A stretch of DNA of 34,517 bases from CAYSYN01 sp964447735 (GCA_964447735.1 CAYUTJ010000004.1:1-34517), one strand, 5' to 3'; positions 8,498 to 16,440 are shown, counted from the stretch's first letter. Made by a program: numbers and translations. Notes: generated from the letters alone by a model not told the origin.

Positions 8498-9459
8498 ATT
8501 CTATTTTTACACCAAATTACCATATCGCCATTTTTATAACTTAAGATTTTACTAATTGCAAGCATCAAAACGGCCGGCAATCCAGTCAGAAAATAATCTT
8601 TAAGATAAGCCCCAAAATGCATAAATTCTGTAAAGAAAGTCCCTCCAACTATTGCCTTTTCTTCTTCATTTATCCTTTTGTGTTTTAAAATTTTCGCTGT
8701 TTTTAAAACCAAACCTAATCTCAATTTACTGTTTAAAGATTCCATCAAAAATTTTAATTGGTCAGTGTAATCTATTCGAATAATTTCAAAACCAACTTTT
8801 TCAAATAAATTAAAAATTGCTTTTTCGTTCCAGCGAGTCAAATGATGAGGAGGAAAATCAGCTGGCCACAAATTAGGTAAGATTCTTTCACGAGAAGGAG
8901 TACTTATAACTGCTATTCCTTCTTTTTTTAGAAGATTTTTTATATTTTGTAAAAAATTTAAAGGATTATCTAAATGCTCTAAAAGTTCAAAAGCGGTTAT
9001 TAAATCAAATCGTGGAATGTTTTCAAGCGTAAAAAACTCTTCACAGGAAATTGGATAGACATTTTCTAACTTAAAATATTTTTTAGCAAAGTTTATAGCA
9101 TTTTTATCAAGATCAACTCCCCAAACTTTACATCCTTTTTGTTTTAAAATAGCTATTAGATCCCCCGTTCCACAACCTAAGTCTAAAACCTTCCCGCAAA
9201 CTGAAAATTTTTCATAAGTTTTTAAAAATTTTTTATGATAGCCATATAAAATTTTAGGTTTTAGTGTATCTCTTACGATATAACTTCTTTCATAATGTAC
9301 TATCCCAGGATTTTTGAAAGGTATCCAAAATTGAACATCACATTTCGAACACTCAAAAAGAGACCATCTTCCCCATTCATTTTGATAATCTTGAATAAAT
9401 TTAAAATCAGCTTCTTCTTTACAAACTGGACACATTTTTGGTGGTTTTTGATAGGGCAT
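8494..9459 (-). CDS. SAM-dependent methyltransferase with N-terminal zinc finger (copy 1 of 3)
   Basis: A class I methyltransferase of 321 aa. Residues 1-50 form a zinc-ribbon-like module with CPVC (10-13) and CSKC (37-40). The SAM-binding motif I is VLDLGCGTGDL, followed by the acidic end of beta-2 (VDLDKN) and the motif FELLEHLDNPL. Enzymes of this layout occur in polysaccharide loci and are thought to methylate sugars or lipid-linked glycans; the substrate here is unknown. A hydrophobic C-terminal helix could sit at the membrane. Its first 41 bp overlap the end of copy 2, and its N-terminal coding DNA is almost identical to that of copy 2. Confidence 0.84.
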   Translation of the reverse strand: MPYQKPPKMCPVCKEEADFKFIQDYQNEWGRWSLFECSKCDVQFWIPFKNPGIVHYERSYIVRDTLKPKILYGYHKKFLKTYEKFSVCGKVLDLGCGTGDLIAILKQKGCKVWGVDLDKNAINFAKKYFKLENVYPISCEEFFTLENIPRFDLITAFELLEHLDNPLNFLQNIKNLLKKEGIAVISTPSRERILPNLWPADFPPHHLTRWNEKAIFNLFEKVGFEIIRIDYTDQLKFLMESLNSKLRLGLVLKTAKILKHKRINEEEKAIVGGTFFTEFMHFGAYLKDYFLTGLPAVLMLAISKILSYKNGDMVIWCKNRI

Positions 9460-9469
9460 GTTGTTTTTT
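9371..9469. repeat. 99-bp direct repeat, copy A (methyltransferase N-terminal module)
   Basis: This stretch, covering the first 30 codons of methyltransferase copy 1 and 10 bp upstream of its ATG, is identical base for base to 10314-10412 by direct comparison. Methyltransferase copy 3 has a related but mutated version around 11280-11366. Confidence 0.9.
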
Positions 9470-10402
9470 TAACCAAACTAACATATCGCCATTTTTTTGT
9501 TTCTTTAATTTACCAATTAAAAATAAAATAAAAGCGGGCAATCCAAATAAGAAATAATCTTTAAAGTAAGCGGCAGAATGTACTATTTTAGTTAACAATT
9601 TTTTTTCTCCTATGTAAGACCCCTTATTTTGTATTGTCTTTGCCACTAATCCAAATCTTAATCTTTCAGATAGTGCGTCTAATATAAATTGAAATTGCTC
9701 AACATACTCAACCCTAACTATTCTAAAATTAAATTTTCTAAATAAATTAGAAATTGCTTTCTCATTCCATCTGCTTAAATGATGAAAAGGGAAATCTGCT
9801 TTGATGGCATTGACTAATATTCGATCTCTTGAAGGCGTACTTAAAACGATCGACCCTTCATCCTTAATGAGCTTTACCACATTTTCTATAAATTCTAATG
9901 GATTATCTAAATGTTCAATGACTTCAAAAAAAGTTATAATATCAAATCTTGGAAGATTAGAGAGCTTAAAAAAATCATCAAAAGACATAGCATAAACATT
10001 TCTTAATCCAAAATAACTTTTTGCTACTTTTATAGCGTTTTTATCAAAATCTACTCCCCAGACTTCACATCCTCTTTTTTTCAATTCAGCTAAAAATTCT
10101 CCTCTTCCACATCCGAGATCCAAGACTCTAATATCTTTTGGGATTTTCCCAAAAATTTTTAAAAATTTTCTATGATAACCGCGAGAAAGTTTTGGCCTTT
10201 CAATATTTTGGACTATATATCCCACGCATGATTGATACCATTCTTTTCCAGGAGCTTTAAAAGGCATCCAAAATTGAACTTCACATTTTGAACATTCGTA
10301 GAGAGACCATTTCCCCCATTCATTTTGATAATCTTGAATAAATTTAAAATCAGCTTCTTCTTTACAAACTGGACACATTTTTGGTGGTTTTTGATAGGGC
10401 AT
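9419..10402 (-). CDS. SAM-dependent methyltransferase with N-terminal zinc finger (copy 2 of 3)
   Basis: A 327-aa paralogue of the flanking methyltransferases. The start is set at the ATG at 10402, where the conserved MPYQKPPK N-terminus begins; the open frame upstream has no homology to the family. It contains CPVC and CSKC zinc-finger pairs, motif I VLDLGCGRGEF, VDFDKN and FEVIEHLDNPL. The last residues (after LVWLKK) are translated from the out-of-frame start of copy 1, so they are not a conserved domain. The first 30 codons match copy 1 at the DNA level without a mismatch, whereas the catalytic domains have diverged. Confidence 0.84.
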   Translation of the reverse strand: MPYQKPPKMCPVCKEEADFKFIQDYQNEWGKWSLYECSKCEVQFWMPFKAPGKEWYQSCVGYIVQNIERPKLSRGYHRKFLKIFGKIPKDIRVLDLGCGRGEFLAELKKRGCEVWGVDFDKNAIKVAKSYFGLRNVYAMSFDDFFKLSNLPRFDIITFFEVIEHLDNPLEFIENVVKLIKDEGSIVLSTPSRDRILVNAIKADFPFHHLSRWNEKAISNLFRKFNFRIVRVEYVEQFQFILDALSERLRFGLVAKTIQNKGSYIGEKKLLTKIVHSAAYFKDYFLFGLPAFILFLIGKLKKQKNGDMLVWLKKQHALSKTTKNVSSL

Positions 10403-10412
10403 GTTGTTTTTT
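10314..10412. repeat. 99-bp direct repeat, copy B (methyltransferase N-terminal module)
   Basis: Exact partner of 9371-9469, offset by 943 bp. It begins in the coding sequence of the zinc finger of copy 2 and ends 10 bp upstream of its ATG, within the 3' end of copy 3. The sharp loss of identity on both sides suggests recent recombination or gene conversion. Confidence 0.9.
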
Positions 10413-11366
10413 CTTAGCCAAGATATATAATTCTCCACCTTGAAAATTGAAAAAATAAAATAGAAAAAATGCGAGGGGATATACAGCACTTTTAATTAGA
10501 GATTTGACGAACTTATACTTTTTAAAACCAAAACAATCTCTAACCTTTTCAACTGGGCCGAAACTTTTTCTTTTTTTGAAAAGTGATTCAAGAGTAAATC
10601 TCAATCTAGCCATCACCCATCCAACGGGAATTTCTTTTTTGGTCAATATTATATCAAACGAATGACTTTCTATAAATCTTTTTAATGCTTCTAAATTCCA
10701 TCTTGTTAAATGTTGATAGGGAAAGTCCCAAGGCTCTATCTCAGGAGTTATTTTCTCAAAATATCTCTCTCTATTCGGAATAGAAACAGCGAAGTAACCG
10801 CCAGGTTTTAACGCTTGAAAAGTTAATTCTAACAATTTTTTTGGTTGATCAATATGTTCAATAATCTCAAAGGCAGTGATAACATCATATTCTTCTTGTT
10901 TGTCTTTTAAAAAATTTATTACATCTTCCTGATAAACATTATCTATTCCTAAATGATACCTTGCAATATTCACAGCTTTTTTATTGAAATCTACGCCTTC
11001 TACTTCGTATCCCAAATTTTGCATAACTACTAAAAATTCACCAGTCCCACAACCAAGATCCAAAAGCTTTTTTCCTTTAGGATCTTTAAAAGGAAGGTGT
11101 GTGATAAACTGATTCATATTCCAATAATCTTTCACCATCAACCAACAATTTTCTCTGTTTAATATATTGAGTTTGCTGGTATAATCGACATCTTCTTCAT
11201 ATTTTTTCTCGCATACCTCCTCAAAAGGCATCCAAAATTGAACTTTACATTTTGAACATTCATAGAGAGACCATCTTCCCCATTTATTTTGATAATCTTG
11301 AATAAATTTAAAATTGGCTTCTTCTTTACAGACTGGACAAATTTTTGGTGGTTCTTGGCAGGGCAT
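10362..11366 (-). CDS. SAM-dependent methyltransferase with N-terminal zinc finger (copy 3 of 3)
   Basis: The most divergent of the three tandem paralogues, 334 aa. The zinc-finger module is conserved (CPVC and CSKC), motif I is LLDLGCGTGEF, followed by VDFNKK and FEIIEHIDQP. After the finger it carries a segment not shared with copies 1 and 2 (about 50-95, WMPFEEVCEKK onward). The stop lies inside copy 2, giving the same 41-bp overlap and the same accidental C-terminal tail as copy 2. It is first in this triplet and follows the phosphoribosyltransferase gene after a 52-bp spacer that contains a weak hairpin. Confidence 0.83.
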   Translation of the reverse strand: MPCQEPPKICPVCKEEANFKFIQDYQNKWGRWSLYECSKCKVQFWMPFEEVCEKKYEEDVDYTSKLNILNRENCWLMVKDYWNMNQFITHLPFKDPKGKKLLDLGCGTGEFLVVMQNLGYEVEGVDFNKKAVNIARYHLGIDNVYQEDVINFLKDKQEEYDVITAFEIIEHIDQPKKLLELTFQALKPGGYFAVSIPNRERYFEKITPEIEPWDFPYQHLTRWNLEALKRFIESHSFDIILTKKEIPVGWVMARLRFTLESLFKKRKSFGPVEKVRDCFGFKKYKFVKSLIKSAVYPLAFFLFYFFNFQGGELYILAKKKQHALSKTTKNVSSL

Positions 11367-11374
11367 AAAAGGAC

Positions 11375-11398
11375 AAAACGAAAAATTCTCTTCGTTTT
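11375..11398 (-). terminator. Weak AT-rich hairpin between the heptose operon and the methyltransferases
   Basis: The arms AAAACGAA (11375-11382) and TTCGTTTT (11391-11398) can pair around an 8-nt loop. In the minus direction the stem ends in a T-run. With only two G-C pairs it is a weak terminator at best, but it lies in one of the few spacers of this locus, just after the phosphoribosyltransferase gene. Confidence 0.25.
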
Positions 11399-11418
11399 TA
11401 AGCGGAATTTGTTAAAAG

Positions 11419-11988
11419 CTAAGCTTCTTTTACTTCGATTTTTTCGCCGTTTAATTTCACAGTTAAAAGATATTTTGGATTAAATCCCATTTGAATTAGT
11501 TTTCTCACCCCGCCGTAATCCACTTTATTAAAAATTACTCCAATATCAACAACTTTAGCTCCTATTTTTTGTATTCCTTCAATTAAAGAAATTAGAGTCC
11601 CGCCTGTTGAAATTAAATCATCGATAATTAAAACTTTGTCTCCTTTCTGAATTCCGTTAATATAAAAAATTCCGTTGTCATAACCTGTCACATAGTTGAC
11701 TTGAATTTCATCTAAAGTGAATTTTCTCCTTCTAGTAGCAATAATTAAAGGAAGTCCTGTTTTCAAAGAAACGGTTGTTGCAATATGAATTCCCATTGCT
11801 TCTGGAGTTAAAATTTTGTTGGCTTTTTGCCAGTTTAATTTCTCCAACAATTTTTCAGCACAGTCTTCTAAAATCGAAGGCTCAAGAGGAGGCTCTTGCT
11901 CACAAATTGCATTAACAATATACCTATAATTACCCCTCTTTACAATTTTTGCTTTTTCTAATTGTTTTTTGAATAATTCTAAGCTCAT
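11419..11988 (-). CDS. Purine phosphoribosyltransferase, archaeal Hpt-like
   Basis: A type I phosphoribosyltransferase of 189 aa that joins a purine base to PRPP. The PRPP-binding signature is VLIIDDLISTGGT, and PEAMGIHIATTVSLKTGLPLI fits the preceding strand and loop. The whole order of blocks, including KRGNYRYIVN near the start and VTGYDNGIFYINGIQKGDKVLI before the PRPP loop, resembles archaeal hypoxanthine phosphoribosyltransferases more than bacterial Hpt or Apt; that is from memory of the family, not a search. A GAGG Shine-Dalgarno lies 8 nt before the ATG. It abuts the transaldolase gene. A purine-salvage role could feed GTP to the GDP-sugar enzymes. Confidence 0.78.
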   Translation of the reverse strand: MSLELFKKQLEKAKIVKRGNYRYIVNAICEQEPPLEPSILEDCAEKLLEKLNWQKANKILTPEAMGIHIATTVSLKTGLPLIIATRRRKFTLDEIQVNYVTGYDNGIFYINGIQKGDKVLIIDDLISTGGTLISLIEGIQKIGAKVVDIGVIFNKVDYGGVRKLIQMGFNPKYLLTVKLNGEKIEVKEA

Positions 11989-12723
11989 TTATTTTTCCTC
12001 TAATTCTTTCATTGCCTTTTGGGCATCTGTTAGAAATTGCAAAACTGTCTCTTTTGTTCTTGCGCCCAAAAAGCATTTCAAAAGGACATGAGGAGGAATA
12101 GTCAGAATATGAGCTCCAGTTCTTGCCCAATACTCAACATTCTCTGGACTCCTCACTGAACCTACAATAATTTCGATTCCTTCAAATTTATGAAGATCTA
12201 ACCATTCTCTAACTGATTTTATTACTTTAAAGGCTCTTTCAACTCCTTGTTCTTCTGAAATTCTCCCTCCAAAAATACTAATGAAACTATACCTTGGTTT
12301 CCTCCTAGTTTCGTCTCTAGCACTTTTTAAAGCTCTCGCTGCTAAAATTGCTTGGTTAAAAGTGGTCATTGCAGTAACATTTATCGAAATTCCTTCTTTT
12401 GTTAATTGATAAATCGCTGGCAAAAGTGATTTTCCTTCCCTATCAGTAATTGTCACTTTAATGGCTACATTATCTGCCCACTTGCTATACTCTCTAGCTT
12501 GTTTAATTATTTCCTCAACTTTATCTGAAGTAACCTCAGCGCTTACTGGATAAGGATAAATTAAATCTGCAATTTCAATTGTCCTCTTTTTTACTCCTTC
12601 AATTCCACCTTTAACACCACATTTCAAACAAATAGTTGGATTTGTCGTTACACCCTGACACAATCCCATCTTTAAATATTTTTTAATTTCTTCTAAATCT
12701 GCTGAATCAATAAAAATTTTCAT
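11989..12723 (-). CDS. Transaldolase, TalC/fructose-6-phosphate aldolase-like
   Basis: A class I aldolase-type TIM barrel of 244 aa. The N-terminus KIFIDSADLEEIKKYLKMG and QGVTTNPTI are the family hallmarks, and the Schiff-base lysine lies in VAIKVTITD. INVTAMTTFNQAILAARA completes the pattern. It matches the short TalC/FSA group rather than the longer TalB group. In this operon the likely product is sedoheptulose 7-phosphate, the starting substrate of GmhA, so the gene would supply the heptose pathway; an aldolase activity cannot be excluded. Starts with an ATGA overlap with gmhB. Slightly longer than typical TalC. Confidence 0.82.
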   Translation of the reverse strand: MKIFIDSADLEEIKKYLKMGLCQGVTTNPTICLKCGVKGGIEGVKKRTIEIADLIYPYPVSAEVTSDKVEEIIKQAREYSKWADNVAIKVTITDREGKSLLPAIYQLTKEGISINVTAMTTFNQAILAARALKSARDETRRKPRYSFISIFGGRISEEQGVERAFKVIKSVREWLDLHKFEGIEIIVGSVRSPENVEYWARTGAHILTIPPHVLLKCFLGARTKETVLQFLTDAQKAMKELEEK

Positions 12724-13265
12724 ATTTCTTGAATTGATTTTTTAATAACCTTTAAAGCTTCTTCTAAATTATTCACCAAAAAATCACAATTGTTTTGAAT
12801 TTCCTTATTATAATCTTTTTTTATTAAAATCACTTTACATCCTGCTCTTTTTCCTGCTTCAACGTCTTTCCAAGTATCACCAATAAGAAAAGATTGTTTT
12901 AAATCAATTCCATATTTTTTTGCAGCTTCTAATATCAAACCTGGTTTTGGTTTTCTACAATTGCAATGATCATCATCGTCGTGAGGGCAAATCATAATCT
13001 CGTCTATGGGTAAGTTCTGAATTAAAAATTGATTCATTTTCTCTAATTCTTCTTTTTTTAGAAATCCTCTTTTGACATCTGGTTGATTAGAAACAACAAT
13101 TTTTAAAAACCCCATTTCTTTAAATTTTGTTAAAACTTTTTTTACATCTGGTAAAATCTCAAATTCTTCAAATCTCCAAGGAGAAGAAACTTTACCATTT
13201 CTGAAAATTACTTTATTTATTACTCCATCTCTGTCCAAAAAGATTGCTCTTTTAACTTCTTTCAT
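12720..13265 (-). CDS. gmhB: D-glycero-D-manno-heptose 1,7-bisphosphate 7-phosphatase
   Basis: A HAD-superfamily phosphatase of 181 aa. The nucleophile motif is FLDRDGVIN (D11 and D13), the second motif includes VVSNQPDVKRG, and the C-terminal acidic motif is GDTWKDVEAGKRAGC. The zinc loop CPHDDDDHCNC, followed by RKPKPGLI, is characteristic of GmhB and histidinol-phosphatase relatives. The neighbours gmhA and hddA make the heptose substrate likely: it removes the C7 phosphate from the bisphosphate. The ATG at 13265 is preferred to an upstream TTG and overlaps gmhA by 14 bp. Confidence 0.88.
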   Translation of the reverse strand: MKEVKRAIFLDRDGVINKVIFRNGKVSSPWRFEEFEILPDVKKVLTKFKEMGFLKIVVSNQPDVKRGFLKKEELEKMNQFLIQNLPIDEIMICPHDDDDHCNCRKPKPGLILEAAKKYGIDLKQSFLIGDTWKDVEAGKRAGCKVILIKKDYNKEIQNNCDFLVNNLEEALKVIKKSIQEI

Positions 13266-13839
13266 GTTTTTCAATTTCTTTTATCAGGTTTGAAAGCAAA
13301 TGATCAATAACCATTTGGAAATCTTCAGTATGGGGTGTAATCCGCGATTCATTAATGCAAGGAATTATTAAACAAGCATCTGCATTCTTTGCTGTAGCTC
13401 CTGTTGCTTTTCCCACAACTCCAACAATTTTTGCTCCAATTTTTTTAGCATAATCTATAGCCAAAACTAAATTTTTTGAAGTAGTCTCTGTTCCCCCACT
13501 TACTGAATAGATAAAGAGGCAATCTTTAGAATTTAATCTATGCATTTCTAACTGTCTTTTAAAGATTGACTCCCAGCCTTCATCGTTTGCTAAAGCAGTT
13601 AAGAGTCCAACATTATCTGAAAGACAAATAGTGGGAATGTTGGCAATTTTATTAAAATCGTTAGTTGCGTGAGAACCAGTTGCTGCGCCTCCTCCAACTC
13701 CTAAGAAAAAAATTCTTCCTCCGTTTCTTTTAACTTCTAACAAAATATCTAAAATCTTCTCGACTGCTTTTCGATCTATTTTTTCAGCAATTTCTGCTGT
13801 TTCTTTTAAATATTCATTTATATATTCTCTTTTTTCCAT
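13252..13839 (-). CDS. gmhA: Sedoheptulose 7-phosphate isomerase
   Basis: A SIS-domain isomerase of 195 aa converting sedoheptulose 7-phosphate to D-glycero-D-manno-heptose 7-phosphate. The phosphate-binding block is FFLGVGGGAATGSHATNDF (45-63), with H57 and D61 at the place of the metal-site pair of E. coli GmhA. YSVSGGTETTSKNL is the second SIS loop, and GVVGKATGATAKNADACLIIP the third. The C-terminal helix TPHTEDFQMVIDHLL keeps an acidic residue and a histidine eight residues apart, as at the metal site. An AAGG motif lies upstream of the ATG. It is 3 bp from hddA. Confidence 0.88.
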   Translation of the reverse strand: MEKREYINEYLKETAEIAEKIDRKAVEKILDILLEVKRNGGRIFFLGVGGGAATGSHATNDFNKIANIPTICLSDNVGLLTALANDEGWESIFKRQLEMHRLNSKDCLFIYSVSGGTETTSKNLVLAIDYAKKIGAKIVGVVGKATGATAKNADACLIIPCINESRITPHTEDFQMVIDHLLSNLIKEIEKHERS

Positions 13840-13842
13840 TTT

Positions 13843-14850
13843 TTACCTTATATCTGCTATTACCTTTACGCCTTCAAAATCAAAGTGGAAGGGTTCTTCT
13901 TTTAAACCCTCTTTTTTCATTGCTTGCCTCAAATTATCTTTTCTTCCTTCACAATAAAAAAGGAAAAATCCACCTCCTCCAGCTCCTATTAATTTTCCTC
14001 CGATAGCTCCATTTTCTTTTGCGATTTGATACCAACGATTGATTCTTTCATCTGAAGTTCCTTTCCTCTTTATTTTTTCTTGCCAGTGGAGGTCAAGTAA
14101 TTCTCCGAATCTTCGAAGATTATTACTCATTAAGGCTTTTTTAATTTCTCTTCCAATTTCTTTCACTCTATGTAAATTCTCAATCATCTCTTTTTTTCCT
14201 TCTAATGTAGCCTTTTCTTGATGTTTCAGAGCTTGCCTCGATTCTCTTCTAATCCCTGTGTAAAAAAGTAAAAGATTGTTTTCTAATTCTCTAACTGTTT
14301 CTGGAGCAATTTTGTGAGGATAAAGAGGTTCAACAGTAACATTTCCTTTTTTATCTGCATGAAAAGCAGTAATACCTCCGTAAGCTGAAATGTATTCATC
14401 TTGCTTTCCTGAGGGTTCTTTTAGAATGTCTATAGCAATGTGACAAGCTTTTTCTGCAATTTCTTTTCTGGTCGGTAATTCCCAACCAGCTGTATTTTTC
14501 ATGAAAGCATAAAGTCCGGTTAGCAAAGCAACAGTAAAACTTCCAGAACTTCCAAGGCCTGTGTGGGAAAAAATATCAGCAATTGAAACAATTTCTAATC
14601 CTCCATCAATTTTTAAAAGTTTTAAAGCTTCTCTGACAATTGGATGCTCAACTTGGTCTGGAGTGTCGACTTCTTCTGTTTTTGAATAACTAATTCTTAA
14701 TGTATTTTGAAATCTTTTATTAACGATAACATAAACGTATTTGTTAATCGCAGCTGAAATCCACTCTCCTTCATACAAAGAATAATAAGAAGGTAAATCC
14801 GTTCCTCCTCCACCGATTGAAATTCTCAATGGAGCCCTGACGATAATCAT
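13843..14850 (-). CDS. hddA: D-glycero-D-manno-heptose 7-phosphate kinase (GHMP family)
   Basis: A 335-aa GHMP kinase that phosphorylates heptose 7-phosphate at C1. The N-terminus IIVRAPLRISIGGGGTDLPSYY (2-23) is typical of HddA, GLGSSGSFTV (98-107) is the ATP loop, and GAIGGKLIGAGGGGFFLFY near residue 290 is the third GHMP motif. The choice of the alpha anomer route is supported by hddC at 15715-16422, whose product would be GDP-heptose rather than ADP-heptose. First gene of the predicted hddA-gmhA-gmhB-transaldolase-hpt operon, with a near-perfect promoter immediately upstream and no Shine-Dalgarno. Confidence 0.9.
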   Translation of the reverse strand: MIIVRAPLRISIGGGGTDLPSYYSLYEGEWISAAINKYVYVIVNKRFQNTLRISYSKTEEVDTPDQVEHPIVREALKLLKIDGGLEIVSIADIFSHTGLGSSGSFTVALLTGLYAFMKNTAGWELPTRKEIAEKACHIAIDILKEPSGKQDEYISAYGGITAFHADKKGNVTVEPLYPHKIAPETVRELENNLLLFYTGIRRESRQALKHQEKATLEGKKEMIENLHRVKEIGREIKKALMSNNLRRFGELLDLHWQEKIKRKGTSDERINRWYQIAKENGAIGGKLIGAGGGGFFLFYCEGRKDNLRQAMKKEGLKEEPFHFDFEGVKVIADIR

Positions 14851-14856
14851 TTTCTT

Positions 14857-14886
14857 ATTATACTATCTGAATTTAACCTTTGTCAA
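14857..14886 (-). promoter_or_regulatory. Consensus sigma70 promoter of the heptose operon, leaderless geometry
   Basis: On the minus strand a perfect TTGACA (14881-14886) and a perfect TATAAT (14857-14862) are separated by 18 bp. The -10 box ends 6 nt before the hddA ATG, so transcription should start at or beside the start codon. The -35 element lies in the last codons of the EamA gene (stop at 14873). This is the strongest promoter sequence in the window. Confidence 0.75.
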
Positions 14887-15718
14887 TCCTTAATATTAAA
14901 CACCCTCCTAAAATAATTAAAACCCCACCAATTAAACTAAATTTCGTAGGAATTTCAGAAAAAATTAAAAAAGCGTAAGTTGTTCCAAATAAAGGTTCAG
15001 CATATCCCAAAATTCCAGCTTCTTGCGCCTTTACTCTTTTGATTCCTTGAAAGTGTAAAAAAGTAGCTAAGATTCCAAAGGTCAGAGCAAAAATTAAAAG
15101 CCAAAAAAATGGCAAAGACAAAGAAAGTTGAGGAAGAACAAATGGTATTAAAATAATTGAACCTACTAAAGATTGGTAAAAAATGAGAGTATAAACAGAG
15201 AGATCTCTTAATAAATATTTGTAGAGAATAATAGAAAAAGCGTAAGAGAGACCAGAAGCTATACCAGCAAGAATTCCTAAAAAATTCTCAAAATTTATAT
15301 TCAAACTTTCTGATAACATCAAAAACAATCCCAAAAAAGAGATTATTAGAGAAAAGATTGTATTTTTTTCTAATTTCTCTTTCAAAAGAAAGGGAGAAAA
15401 AAGAGCAACAAAAATTGGAGCAGTATAATGAGTTAAAATAGCATTTGCAATAGTAGTTAATCTGAAGGCTGTATAATAAAAGAAATTATTTGCCACAAAG
15501 GCTATTCCTAAAAAGAAAATGGCTAATTTGTGTTTTTTAATATCGAAAAATTCTCGTTTTTTAAAAAAGAGAAAAAATAAAATGAGAGTTGAAAAAAGAG
15601 AGTTGAAAAAGAGAATTATTTGAGGAGCTATCTTCAAAAATCTCACAGATATTCCGTAAAAACCAAAAATTGCCATAGCTCCTATTATGAAAATGAATCC
15701 CTTAATAGTTTCTTTCAC
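14873..15718 (-). CDS. EamA-family (DMT superfamily) membrane transporter
   Basis: A 281-aa integral membrane protein with about ten hydrophobic helices in two repeated halves, the EamA pattern. IANAILTHYTAPIFVALFSPFLLKEKL in the first half and EAGILGYAEPLFGTTYAFLIFSE in the second half are the repeat signatures. The substrate is not readable. The gene begins with GTG in a GTGA overlap with hddC, so it is translated with the heptose nucleotidyltransferase, and it may be an exporter or flippase for a glycan intermediate, as small EamA-like ArnE/F proteins are; this is inference. Its end is overlapped by the promoter of the hddA operon. Confidence 0.78.
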   Translation of the reverse strand: MKETIKGFIFIIGAMAIFGFYGISVRFLKIAPQIILFFNSLFSTLILFFLFFKKREFFDIKKHKLAIFFLGIAFVANNFFYYTAFRLTTIANAILTHYTAPIFVALFSPFLLKEKLEKNTIFSLIISFLGLFLMLSESLNINFENFLGILAGIASGLSYAFSIILYKYLLRDLSVYTLIFYQSLVGSIILIPFVLPQLSLSLPFFWLLIFALTFGILATFLHFQGIKRVKAQEAGILGYAEPLFGTTYAFLIFSEIPTKFSLIGGVLIILGGCLILRIDKG

Positions 15719-16422
15719 GAATCTCTTGAGAGTTTTCTTTTTATGTATTCTTGAAATTCTTTCAAGCCCTCAAAATTCCCAATTTGATAAAACCTTCTTT
15801 TCACTTCAAAGGCTAAAAGTTGTTTTTTCCTAATTAATAATTGGTTCAGTTTTGATAAATCGTAAAATTGATTCTTGGGAACGTATTTTAAAACTTCTTT
15901 TCTAAAAATGCTTAGTCCATAATCAATATATTTCATTCTTTTTGTCTTTCTCTTTTTGCTATATGCTGCTACTAAATTCCCTCTCACTTCTACATTACTT
16001 GGTTCTATTCTGTTTTCATTTCTGTAAACTGTCATTAGACCAAGTTTTTTGTGTGTTTTGAAAAAATTTATTGCCTTTTGAAAATTAAAAGGCAAATAAG
16101 AATCCCCCCACATTACCATAAATGGATCTTCTAATAATGATTCTGCCTTTTTTAAAGCGCCCCCAGTTCCTAAGAGTTTTTTTCCATCTGAGCTGTATTT
16201 AATATTTACTCCGAATTTTTTACCGTTTCTGAAATATTTTTTTATTTGTTCTCCTTTATAACCAATACACAAAACTATATCTTTAATTTTATTTTTCTTT
16301 AACAATTCTAACTGGTATTCCAAAAACGGTTTGCCAAAAATTCTTACCATTGACTTTGGAATTTTTTTAGTGATGGGGCGGAGTCTAGTAGCTAATCCCC
16401 CACATAAAATTACAATCTGCAT
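15715..16422 (-). CDS. hddC: D-glycero-D-manno-heptose 1-phosphate guanylyltransferase-like
   Basis: A 235-aa sugar-nucleotidyltransferase predicted to activate heptose 1-phosphate with GTP. The signature VILCGGLATRLRPITKKIPKSM (3-24) binds the nucleotide, GKPFLEYQLELLKK follows, and MVMWGDSYLPF is the metal-binding strand. It is much shorter than ManC and lacks the mannose-family SDHL motif, so it is not a second ManC. HddC was chosen because hddA, gmhA and gmhB are adjacent; by sequence alone other sugar-1-phosphate nucleotidyltransferases are possible. It lies 18 bp downstream of the initiating sugar transferase. Confidence 0.75.
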   Translation of the reverse strand: MQIVILCGGLATRLRPITKKIPKSMVRIFGKPFLEYQLELLKKNKIKDIVLCIGYKGEQIKKYFRNGKKFGVNIKYSSDGKKLLGTGGALKKAESLLEDPFMVMWGDSYLPFNFQKAINFFKTHKKLGLMTVYRNENRIEPSNVEVRGNLVAAYSKKRKTKRMKYIDYGLSIFRKEVLKYVPKNQFYDLSKLNQLLIRKKQLLAFEVKRRFYQIGNFEGLKEFQEYIKRKLSRDS

Positions 16423-16440
16423 ACTTGATTTGAAAATTAA

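Noticed and set aside
9419..10402. Shared C-terminal tail QHALSKTTKNVSSL of methyltransferase copies 2 and 3
   Set aside because: It is not a functional motif: both tails are translated out of frame from the identical start of the next gene.
11930..12130. Minus-strand open frame overlapping the transaldolase and hpt genes
   Set aside because: It is a second frame within the ends of two well-recognised genes and has no family-like content.
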